Below, piece after piece: positions 1-11,363 of a stretch of 64,000 bases of DNA. Below the pieces are notes generated by a model. It was not told the origin of the DNA. It did not search any database and saw nothing but the letters and a program-made list of their open reading frames with translations. The number at the start of each line of letters is the position of its first letter. The stretch's first letter is position 1. The position numbers were made by a program, and so were the translations under genes. Origin of the DNA: Numida meleagris (Eukaryota; Chordata; Aves; Galliformes; Numididae). The stretch lies in the NCBI RefSeq assembly GCF_002078875.1, contig NC_034414.1:14434107-14498106 (forward strand), given 5' to 3'.

Positions 1-3000
1 GTGACGACACGTGACGACACGTGACGACACACGTCACGACACGTGATGACATGTGACAACACGTGGCAACATGTGACGTCATGTGATGACAGGTGACACG
101 ACATGTGACGACACGTGATGACACGTGTTGACATATGACGCTTCAGATGATGACATGTAACACGACACGTGACGACATGTGACGACACGTGTCGTGACTC
201 GTGACAACACGTGATGACACGTGATGTCACATGACGACACGTGACGACACGTGACGACACGTGTCGCGACACATGACGACATATGACGACATGAGACGGC
301 ATGTGATGACACGACACGTTACGACATGTGATGACATGTGATGAAACGTGACGACACATGTCGTGACACGTGCCGATATGTGTCTCGACACGTGACAACA
401 CGTGACGGCATATGACGACAAGAGACGACATGTGACGACACGACACGTTACAACACGTGACGACATATGACGACACATGACATGTGACGTGACATTTGAT
501 GACATATGACATGTGGCGACACGTGTCACGACACGTGATGACAAGTGACGACACGTGACGACATGTGACAACACATGACGCTACATGCCGACACGTGATG
601 ACACGTGACGGCATGTAATGCGACACGTGATGACATGATGACGTGCTGACACGTCATGACACGTGACGACACGTGACATGTGTCGCGACATTTGATGACA
701 TGTGACGACGTTTCGACACGTGTTGCGACACGTGAGGACACATGACAACACGTGACGACACGTGTCGCGACACGTGAGGACACGTGACTCGAGACGTGAT
801 GACGTGACGACACGTGTCGCGACACGCGATGACATGTGACAACACGTGACAACATGTGACGACACATGATGACATGTGACAACACGTGGCGACACGTGTC
901 GTGACACGTGACGACACATGACAGCACGTGACGGCACGTGTCACGACACATGCCAACATGTGACACGACACATGATGACACGTGTCGCGAAACGTGATGA
1001 CATGTGATGACACATGACGACGCGTGTCGCGACACGTGCCAACATGTGACACGACACGTGACGACATGTGACAACACGTGTCGCAACACGTGACGACATG
1101 TGACATGTGATGACACGTGACGACACGTGACGACACGTGACGACATGCGACGACTTGTGACGCGATACGTGCTGACCTATGATGACGTGTTGACACATCA
1201 CGACATGAGACGACTCGTTATGACACGTGACGCGTCGGATGACGACATTTGACGACATGTGACGACACTTGTCGTGACACGTGACAACATGTCACACGTC
1301 ACGTGACAACACGTGATGACACGTGTTGTGACATGTGACAACATATGACGACACGAGATGACATGTGACGAGATGACCTTTTACAACACGTGATGACATG
1401 TGATGACACATGACGACGTGTATCACGACACGTGCCAACATGTGACACAACACATGACTACATGTGATGACACGTGTCATGACACGTGACGACACGTGAC
1501 GACATGTGATGGCACGTGATGACATATGTTGTCATATGGGATGACATATGTCGTGACATGGGATGACATGTCTTGACATGGGATGTCATGTCATGTCATG
1601 TGATGACATGTCATGACGTGTGATGACATATGTCGTGACGTGTGATGACATGTCGTGTCATGTGGTGACATGTCGGGACATGTGATGACATATGTCGTGA
1701 CATGTGACATGGAATGACATGTCGTGACATGTGATGACATGTGGTGACATGGCATGACATGTGTCGTGACGTGATGATATATGTCATGACGTGTGATGCC
1801 ATATGTTGTGACATGTGATGACATATGTCGTGACATAGGATGACATGTGTCGTGACATGGCATGAGATGTCGTGACATGGGATGACTTATGTGATGACAT
1901 GTGGTGACATGTCGTGACATGTCGTGACATGTGATGACATGTCGTGACGTGTGATGACATATGCCGTGACATGTGATGACATGTCATGACATGTGTTGAC
2001 ATGTCATGACATGTGATGACATATGTCGTGACATGTGATGACATATGTCGTGACATGTGATGACATATGTCGTGACATGTGAAGACGTGACGTGATGCCA
2101 TGTCGTGACATGTGATGTCATATGTCGTGACATGTGTTGACATGTCGTGGCATGTGATGACATGTCATGACATGGGATGACATGTCGTGACATGGGTTGA
2201 CATATGTCGTGAAATGTGACCTGTGACATGTGATGACATGTCGTGACATGGGTTGACATATGTCGTGACATATGATGACATGTCTTGACATGTGATGACA
2301 TGTTGTGACATTTGATGACATGTGACATGTGATGATATATGTCATTACATGTGTTGACATGTAGTGACTTGTGATGGTATGTCGTGACATAGGTTGACAT
2401 ATTTTGTGACACGTGGTGACATGACGTGACATGTGATGACATGTCGTGACATGTGATGACGTATGTCGTGACATGTGAGGGCAAGTCGTGAAATGTAAGG
2501 ACATGTCGTGACTTGTGATGACATGTCATGACATGTGATGACATGTCACAACGTGTGGTGACATGTCGTGACATGTGGTGACATGTCGTGTCATGTTATG
2601 ATAGATATCATGACATCGGATGACAGGTGATGACACGTGATGACACGTGATGACACGTTCCGACATGTATCGCTATACATGCCTACACGTTTTGACACGT
2701 GATTGAATGTAATGACATGTGATGCAACGTGACGACCGGTGCCGACATGAGATGACATGTGATGATACGTGATGTGACACGTGATGACACGAGATGACAT
2801 GTGATGACCCATGATGACATGTGTCCCGACATGTGACGACACGTGTCGTGACACGTGATGACACGTCACGACACGTGATGACACGTGACTACATGTGATG
2901 ACACGTGACTAATAACACGTAACATGTAACGTCAGGTGACGCAACATGTCATCACATGTCATGACATTTGTCATCACATGTCATCACGTCTTGTAGTCTT

Positions 3001-3965
3001 TTGTCATTGCTTTTTGCAACTTATGTCGTCTTGTGTCATCACATGTCATCATATGTCGCGTTGTATGTCGTTATATGTTGTCACGTGTCACCACATGTCA
3101 TGCCGTATGTCGTCACGTGTCATGACACATGTCATCACATGTGCTATTTGTCGTCACATGTCGCGACATGATGTGACACGACACGGCACGTCGAGGCATG
3201 ACTAAACATGTGACATGTCATCACATATCATCATGAGACATCATGTGAGAACACAACACAACAAGACGTGACAGGAAATGACATGTCAACACGTGACAAA
3301 GCACATGACGTGATATCATATGTGATCACATGGCATCACATGTCGCGACATGGCGTCTCATGTTGCGACGTATGGCATCACATGTCGTGACGCATGTCAT
3401 GACACGACACAACACGTCAAGACGTGACAAAACACGTGATATGACATCACGTCATTACATGTCATCACATGGCGTCATGTGACTACACATGACGTGACAT
3501 GACTTGACACGTCAACACGTGACATGACATGAAACACCAACCTGTGAGAAAACACGTGACATGTCATCACATGTCGTCACATGTCATCACGAGACAACAC
3601 ATGACACAACAAGATGTGACACAACAAGACGTGATACGACATGACTCGTCTACATGTGACAAAACAAGTGACATGGCGTCATGTGTCATCACATGTCATC
3701 ACATGAAATCACTTGTCATCATGTGACATCACGTGACATCACGTGAGAAGACATGACACAACATGACATGACACGACACGACACATCAACACGTGAAAAG
3801 ACACGTGACATGACATCACATGTCTTCATATGTCATTACATGGACTCACGTGTCATCACTTGTTATCACGTGACATCACATGTCATCACATGTGATCACA
3901 TGACAAGGCATGACATGACAAGACATGACGCTACACGACATGACGTCACATCAACACGTTACAAA
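1..3965. repeat. Short-period tandem satellite / minisatellite array (10-bp unit)
   Basis: Nearly the whole segment is built from a 10-bp unit, ACGTGACGAC, or its variant ATGTGATGAC. Four sub-domains can be seen. Positions 1 to about 1510 are CpG-rich (ACGTGACGAC with ACGTGTCGCG interspersed). About 1511-2600 is a 20-bp compound of ATGTCGTGAC plus ATGTGATGAC. About 2601-2930 returns to the first type. About 2931-3965 carries the reverse complement (GTCATCACAT) mixed with A-rich spacers such as ACACAACAAGACGTGA. The left edge is cut by the window, so total length is unknown. The right end decays into unique sequence near 3965. Because 10 is not a multiple of 3, open frames in the array translate into a 10-residue repeat (of the type SSRVVTCRHV). 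These frames are artefacts and not genes. Confidence 0.95.
2931..3965 (-). repeat. Inverted-orientation sub-domain with a higher-order period
   Basis: From about 2931 the unit reads GTCATCACAT, the reverse complement of ATGTGATGAC used before it, so the array flips strand here. Within this part a composite block (TCAACACGTGACAAAACACG-like) recurs near 3285, 3415, 3535, 3647, 3784 and 3949. The spacings are about 130, 120, 112, 137 and 165 bp, which suggests a loose higher-order repeat. A non-repeat T-rich interruption lies at about 2985-3030. Confidence 0.75.
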
Positions 3966-6900
3966 ATTGCATTATTTTTCATGCTGCTGGTCGACTTAGA
4001 TTCTCATAAAACTGGGAGAGTAATAATATAAACTTAACTTTTGTTCCTGCTCCTGTATTCCCTTGTTCTGGCCAGTGACAGCTGCTCTTGGAGTTATGTG
4101 CACTGAATGCAAAGATAAATCTTGGCTGTGTTGCAAGACTGCCCTTTACCCATTAAGTGGGAACACCCATTGCTAGGCTGATCTTAGCTGTAAAACCTGA
4201 ACCCAATGCAGGTATGTGGAAGTAATGCTTAAGTTTTAGTGCAGCAAACTCCTGTCTTTGCTACTGTGCCAGGAATAGTTGCTGTAAAACTATTTGGCTA
4301 TTCGCTTGCCCCTAATTCTAATACAACCTAGATATAATTGCTTGATCTAGTATGTGGACTTTCCTACTACTTTAAAAGCAGCTGTGCATAGAATTTAACA
4401 GATAAAGCAATCATCATCTGTATTGATCATAATACGTTTACATTTGTATTATTCTGTTTTTCTGTTAATGTATCCTGATACGATTGTGTCTCTTCAGGTA
4501 TTACTGCAGTCACTGTCTTTTTGCCCTTTGCACCCCCTGTAATTTTGCTCCCTTGGCCTTCTATATATAGGTACAGTCTGTATTCTTTCTAGCTTTTTTT
4601 CAAAATCTGACTAATCGCTAAAGTTTTGAAAAGATTTTCATCTCTTGTCATTGATTTCTCTCATAATCTTCGACTTTTTCAGACAACTGCTGCATAGAGA
4701 GCCAGCCAGTGAAAGGTCAGCATGAAAGCTCAGAACCAAGGGCATTACCAGATGGCACATTGTCAGAGCAGAAGCAAAACCTCTTGCCCAGTACTTGCTA
4801 GATTTCTGTTGTTTTACCCTCTCTGAACCGCACTCATAAGTCTCTGTCTTTAATCTGAGTGTCTGGTTAGTAAGTCATTGACTTTAGAAAAGAGTCCATC
4901 TTCCCTGTGGTATGGGAGTGGGTGTCTCAAATCATAATGATGTGATTTACTCTGCTAATGTTGGATGACTCTGTAGCTGATGGACTTAATTTTCTGTGAT
5001 TTTTGTACCTGGCTCACTCCATCTGTTTTATTAGCTAGCTCCTTAGTAACTAAGGTTTATAGGCAGTCTGTAACAGATTTCAATTTTAAACACCATAATT
5101 TCTCTTATCAAATTTTCAGTTCATAAAATTAGGTGACGTTTCAGTAGTAGCCAGCCATTGGTTGTGGATGTTTAAAATTAAATGGAAACAGAAAACATTT
5201 CTGAAGACACTTCACTTTTTTTTAATTGGTTGAGAAACTAAAAAAGGGAGGAAGAAAACAAGAGCTTAAAACCAGTTCATCAGCTACAACTGATGACTGT
5301 AATCATCCCATAAAGATGGGATAAAAAATCCCATAAAGAAGTGATAAACTTTCTTCATGATATTCTTGGATGATTTTTTGGTTAAAATGAGAATGAAGAT
5401 ACCGTCTTACTATGTTATGATCAACATAACATTTTTTTAGTGCAACTTTTGTTCTTTAGACTTACCATTGCTTTTGAAACGTAGTCAATGCCTGAGGAAA
5501 AACAAATGCGATAGTGGCACTGCAGTACATAATGCCTCTAGATTTTATTGATTTTTCTGCAGTGGAAGGTGCCTCTTTTTTAAATGAGCATTCAAAGGAC
5601 AAGACCATGTTTTGCATAGTTTTCCCATCAGTTTGCTGTTCTTGTCAATTCCTTTGAAATGCTGGATTTCTAAGGCTCTGCTTAATACTGGGAAATGTCT
5701 GTCCTGTTGCACTTTCTCTTTTTTCCCTTCCTACTCCTCCCCTAATTGGGTCTTGCTGAAGTTCTGTCCGGGACAGTCATGGCTTGAAAACAGTTCAACT
5801 GCAGGATGATGGTCCACACTGTATGTGATTATGTAAACTACTCTGTTTCTGTTACTTTTCAGAGCATCTGTTGCAGATGACGAGGGATCAAGAGGACAGA
5901 AACCTATCACCTACCTTTTTTCCCCCCTCCATTTGCTTGTCAGAATAGCATCTGCTTTGTATGTAGTTAAGACTGAGGCTCTGGTTGTCCATTATAGTGT
6001 TGTTTAAGACCTCCTTCCATTACCCTTTTATTGGCTTTCCACAGCTTTGTAGGGAGTAGATTGTGTAAAGCATGCCCTGGAAAGCAGAGCCTGCTAAAAG
6101 GTTTAAGACAAACTTGTTTGGAGACAAAGAGGGCATTGAGGGGAATTCTAGAGAGGGATTGAAGGGTTTTTGCAGTGCAACAGAGCCTTGTCTGTGCAAG
6201 ACTCAGCCTGCCTCTAAGTTCCAGCAGGCTGCTGAGAAGCAGGCCAAGAAAAGACTCTCCAAGACCCGGTTCCCTTCATCTGAAGTCTGCCATCTGGACA
6301 GAGGATGGCTAGAGGGTTCCTGGAACGTATAGAAAGGAATCTTGAGGGCTGAAAATAATTGCCAGTGGAGACAGGAAGTGTCTGAGACATACAAAGGTTG
6401 GAGGAGGGGAGCTGCTGCATTGCTGCTCTGTGGGTCACAGTGGTAAGGATGGGAGGCAGATGAGGAAAGCCTCTGTGCTATACTCAGAGGTGCTCAGACT
6501 TTCCTCCAAGGCCTAAGCCCGCTCTCAATTTAGTGCTTTGTGTGTGTGAGAGCATTTCAGTTGTTTACTACAAAGTCGATCTGAGTGATTTGGGTTTCCC
6601 TTCCCTGGTAGGGAGGGGTGCTTCAATTTGTAGCCTTCGGCGTACCAGGAGTTTTAAGACTAAAAACTGTTCATAGAAAGTTACCAGTTTCTCAGGTTTA
6701 ATCTTGCTGCAGCAATACGTTAGTTGCCACAAAGCTGTTACTGCAGCACGGTGTTTGGCGTGGCCTGTTGTGGTCAAATCAGGTGATGTTATGAGCAGAC
6801 TATGCTGCCCTCAGTGGTTTTTCTCATGTAGTACAGCCAGTGAGTAGGGGGATGTTTTATTCCTTTTGTGTTCTTTAATAACTGTGATAAGTACTGGAGA

Positions 6901-9637
6901 ACAATACATGTCCATTCTGGGTTATGAACATAGCATGGTCTTCGTAATCCTCTTGGAGTGGACATGTCAGCTAATCGCATTGGCTATCTTTTCTTCCTAT
7001 AAGAACCTCTTACACATCGAGAGGAATCTTGTAGTGAATTTTTTGCATCACCTGTTATGCATTTTTAAGGGTAATGATCCAGGTGATGTTGAATAGTTTT
7101 GTTTCGTGGACTGATCAGTAAGTATTACACTTACATAAGTTTTCATTACTTAAGATATTTCAAAGAAAGTGATCGCGAAACAACTCTGTCCTACTAGTAG
7201 GCTTTTTCAATGTGCGCAGTAAACAGCTCTACACAAGATTTCTGGGTCATTCATTATCCTCTAAGAAATAGAAGTAACTGGCTCTTAGAAGACCAAGGTA
7301 GTGATTCTTGAGAAAGCTAGTTTTGGAAAAACAGAGCTACTTTCTTCCAGTTAAGGATTCTGAAGAGTATTCTTAAATGAATGTTCCACATGAAGGTGGT
7401 GGTACATCTCTTATTCCTGATCTTGCAAGTGGGGTGTGCATTAAGAAGCAGCATACACTGGCTTGCTTAGCTGAGCAGTAACAGAAAATGTTTTTGGTTT
7501 AAGAAAATTTTCCGGATTTTCAGAGCAATTATTTTATTGGTAGATGTGATGGCATACTTCTCAGCAAGATCACTGTGACTTGTTTATGGCTTGATAGAAA
7601 CTGAATGAGGGCATGATATGTAAGAACATAAGGCGCAGGCTTGGAATGAGGATTGTTTCAGTAAAACGACAGAAACTTTTAGATTCCTCACTGTAATTGT
7701 TCAGTAAATTAGTCTCTTAGCTCAATGCTTTAATGCAGTTTCCTGGTAGCTATGAGACCAGATATCTAACTGACAGAAATCTCAGTCTAGGGGTTCTGAT
7801 TTACATGTTGATCAGTAACTCCAAGTCACAGAATCCTGTAAATACTATGAGTGTCTAGAAATGGAAAAGGCAGATCTGTCCATAGCAACATCTTTATTGC
7901 TGGCAAATTTGTCTTGCTTTCCTTACCCTCTAAATGACTTGATACATCATCACTTACAGTGTATCAGTGAGGACTGTAAATTATTTCACCGGCATTGCAT
8001 ACAGTTACCATTCAAATTTATAGCTGGGGGAAGAGAAGTGTGGGTTATCTGTGCTTGTTAAATGATTGTGAACATAGCTGTGTGATGCTGCAAAATGAAA
8101 TACTAATTTACACATTTTTCTCAAGAGCAAGATGTGTTTAAATAAATAGTAGATAACATGTTTTCTAGCGGCTTATTATCTGATATGGTCTTTTAGGGCT
8201 GAATAGCAGTAAGGTGGATTTATAGGTAAAAAAGCATGTGACACCCCCTTTAAAGTTACCTTCCAAACTTTTTCATGAATTTTATTAGTACTTTGAGAGT
8301 AGCAGCTTGCCAGAAAAGAAATTCCAAAAATTCCTTGGTATTTAAATGAGAATAATCACTGATTGTTTGCTGAAAGTCTTTCTTTTTCCCATTGTGAATC
8401 TTTTTTTTTTTCCCTGATGTTCCTGTAAATGTGAGGATTTTAGATGGCTGTAAATCCTGTAGCAGTAACCTTTCTGACTTGCAGTGCATATAATTGGAGC
8501 AAAGCGCAATATGACAGGGCAAATCTTTCTTTGGATCCAAGGAAAGAGCATGGAAGTGGTTTTAGTATAATTTTGAGTTAGGCTTTAAAAATATCCTGAC
8601 TCCTCGAGGAGCTTATTGAGTTTGACTGTGGTTTTCACTTTTCTGTCATGAGAAAAAATATGGAAAAGTTATTTTAAACTGAATCTCTTTGTCCCTCACT
8701 CTATATAGCGCAAAGTGTAGTTTAAAGAGATTGTAATACTTAATTGTTTCTAATGTGCTTAGCCAAAACTTACTGCAGTCACTTTTCGAGTGTTTGCCTT
8801 CATGTAGTTCATGAAAATTGTAACAGATTCTGCGGAGCAAAATTGTGGCATTTTGTTGAACTAGTTGCAGTTAAGGATGGAATTTTGTATTAAGAGTCAT
8901 GCAGAAATACATGCATGTGCTTTCCTCACTGCACATTCATGCTTTGGGCTGACCCATAGCACAGACTGTCTCTTTGTCATGGATTCCCTGTGATAAGCAG
9001 GATTGCTGCTCGGTGACTACAGATAAGGGTAGCAATTCTATTTTGTGAGATTATGCCAGATGTGTGCTCTGGGAGTGGATGAGGAAGAAATGATGACCTT
9101 TAAATTAGGCTGGTTTTTAGTGTGTGTGTGTGGAGAAAACCTTGTATGTAAACTTGGAGTAATCTTGGTCAATAACATAGTCAAAAATGATTATCCGTAT
9201 TAACCAGTGTCCTTGTCCTTAATGTGGCTGTGAATATCTAGTATTGCCCTTTTGGAGAGGAGTGGGGAAGGACTCTGTCCCTGCATTTGTGTTGTTCCAT
9301 AGGTGTTTCTATAAACGTTTATTTGGCATTTGTAACTTCAGAAGTAGAGATAAGGCAAACTTTACTCAAATTCTTCAGCATATGTTGCTGTGTAAGTGTG
9401 ATGTATGAGGAGAACGAAGTGCTGTCACCCTGTAACAAAACCTTCTGAGAACTGTTATGTCTGGTATAGGATGAGAGCTGGCTAGTGCTCTGGTAATGAC
9501 TGTCAGATAGCTAAAGAACCTCAATTTTTCACCACTTGAAGGAAGTATGGCAGGGTATGTTTTTAAAGGCTAAAAGCAAATGTATAGTAATACTCTTTCT
9601 AGCTTTCACTTTTCAGAGCGAAGTTTTATCTTACATT
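3966..9637. other. Unique non-coding sequence
   Basis: This is AT-leaning single-copy-looking DNA with no open frame longer than about 95 codons, no recognisable protein motif and no CR1 fragment that I can identify. There is a small inverted repeat at 5316-5334 (ATGGGAT, five A, ATCCCAT), a T-run near 8401-8413 and a short (TG)6 at 9121-9132. It is probably intergenic or intronic. Confidence 0.6.
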
Positions 9638-10408
9638 CATAGAATCACAGAATGGCTTAAGTTGGAAGGGATCTTGCAGACTACCTAGTTCCAACCCCCT
9701 GCCGTGGGCGGGGTTGCCAAACAGTAGATTAGAGTGCTCAAGGTCCTATCCAACCTGGCCTTGAGCACCTCGAGGGATGACGCATCCACAGCTTGTCTGG
9801 GCTGCCTGTGCCAGCACCTCACCTCATCAGTAAAGAATTTATTCTAACATCTAACCTAAAAGTCCTCTTTTAATTTAAAACTGTTCCCTTTTGTCCTGAC
9901 ACTCTCAAACAGATGAAAAATCAGTCTCCATCTCCCTTCAAGTACTAGAAGGCCACAATGAGGTCGCTTGCACAGCTCCCTCAACTTTTCTTCATGGGGA
10001 GGTGCTCCAGCCCTCCAAGCATCCTCATTGCCCTCTGGACCCATTTCAACAGCTCCACATCCTTTTTGTGCTGGGGGCTCCAGGCCTAGATGCAGTATTG
10101 CAGATGGGGCCTCATGAGGGCAGAAGAGAGGACAGTTACCTCCCTTTCACTGCTGGCCAAGCCCTGTTTGATGCAGCACAGGTTACAGTTGGCTGCAAAT
10201 GCACACTGTTGGCCCATGTTAAGCTTTTCTTCTGTCATCTCAGCAGGGCTGCTCTCAATGAGTTCTTCTTGCAATCTGTATACACACCTGGGATTGCCCT
10301 GACCCAAGTGCAGCACCTTGCACTTGGCCTCGTTGAACCTCATGCAATTCTCCTGGGCCCACTTTTCAATCCTGTCCAGGTCCCTTTGAATGGCATCCCT
10401 TCCTACTG
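9638..10408 (-). mobile_element. CR1 LINE, 5'-truncated, with ORF2 reverse-transcriptase remnant
   Basis: The + strand begins with TCATAGAATCACAGAATGG followed by GTTGGAAGGGATCTTG, the reverse complement of a CR1 3' end. The body then gives the usual CR1 3' UTR and the C-terminal part of ORF2 on the minus strand. Minus-strand translation of about 10090-10408 contains [18 protein letters not shown] and [12 protein letters not shown], which match the conserved end of the CR1 reverse-transcriptase protein. The coding part is broken by substitutions and frame changes, so the copy is dead. The 5' end is truncated at about 10408, exactly where the A+C-rich tract begins. Confidence 0.93.
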
Positions 10409-11062
10409 CTGCAAAAAAAACCAAACCAAACCAAAAAAAACAAAACAAAACAACAACAAAAAAAAAAAACAAAGCAAACCCCCCAAAACCAAAAAGAAAA
10501 AAAGAAACCCGACATGGAAAAACCCACCAATTCCTCACTAGCCTCCCCAAACAAACCTCCAACCCCCGAAAACAAACCCTCTATCAAACCACCCCAAAAA
10601 AGGCCCAAGTAAAAACCCCAACCCCTCTCCCAAAAAACACTTAAAAATCCAACCCCCCAAAACCACAACTCCCAAAAAACCAAAAGCCCCCAAAACAAAA
10701 AATGTGCAACCTTCCACCTCCCACAAAAAAAGCTTCTAATTCCCCTCGAAAAATGAAAAGACAAAAAAATCTCTGAACTCAACTGCCTCAAAAACTCCCC
10801 ATCCCCCCCAAAAGACCCCAAATACATAGGAACAAATAAAAACTGCCTGCCTAAGGAAAAAAACCACTCTCCCCAAACAAAAAAGGACAAAGAGCCCACA
10901 AAACAAAACAAAACAAAAAATCCAGAGTAACTAAAATACTTTCTCAGATCCCCCAATGAATGGTACCCAAAATAACCCCCCCCCCCAAGAACACTGACAG
11001 CCCCACATTCCCCCCCCCAAAAAAAAAACAAAAAAAAACCAAGCAAAAAAACCCCACCAACA
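10409..11062. repeat. A+C-rich low-complexity tract
   Basis: Some 650 bases are almost only A and C on the + strand: AAAAC- and CAAAA-type motifs with interspersed C-runs, for example 11 C at 10976-10986 and another run at about 11011-11018. It directly abuts the 5' truncation point of the minus-strand CR1. The long frames read from it (for instance a phenylalanine/glycine/tryptophan-rich minus-strand frame at 10366-11046) only reflect the base bias. The G-runs on the minus strand could in principle form G-quadruplexes. Confidence 0.85.
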
Positions 11063-11065
11063 TAA

Positions 11066-11363
11066 CTTTGTTTGTATGCTTTTCATTTTGTTTTTGTGTT
11101 GTGTTGTTCTTATTTTGGAGTGGTTTATGTTTTGTTATTTTTATAATTTTTTTAGGGATGGGGATTTTTTTTATTTTTTGGAGGGAGACGTTTTTGGGAA
11201 AGTTTCTGAGGTTTCAGGTTGTTGGTTTTTCTGGATATTTGATATTGAGATCTTTTGTCAGGTTGCTTTTGTTTCTGGAGGGGCACTTTTGGGGGAGTTG
11301 TTTTCTTCTGTTCTCAGTGTTTTTCTTTTACTTTTTTCCTTGTTCTATATTTTTGGGGGATGC
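11066..11363. repeat. G+T-rich low-complexity tract, complementary bias to the preceding block
   Basis: Immediately after the A+C tract the bias reverses and the + strand becomes T- and G-rich (TTTTG, GGGGA and TTGTG motifs) for about 300 bases before returning to normal composition. I could not line up the two blocks base for base as a clean inverted repeat. The switch itself is obvious in the sequence. Hydrophobic open frames here (10960-11442, 11076-11438) are composition artefacts. Confidence 0.75.

Noticed and set aside
1..2930. Possible CRISPR array from regularly spaced short repeats
   Set aside because: There are no unique spacers between repeats. The repeats are contiguous 10-bp units in a vertebrate genome.
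79..4031. Many open frames of 60-206 codons on both strands with Ser/His/Val/Cys/Thr/Arg-rich repeated peptides
   Set aside because: They are translations of the 10-bp satellite unit (30-bp protein period, 10 residues). Adjacent frames and both strands are equally open, so there is no sign of coding selection.
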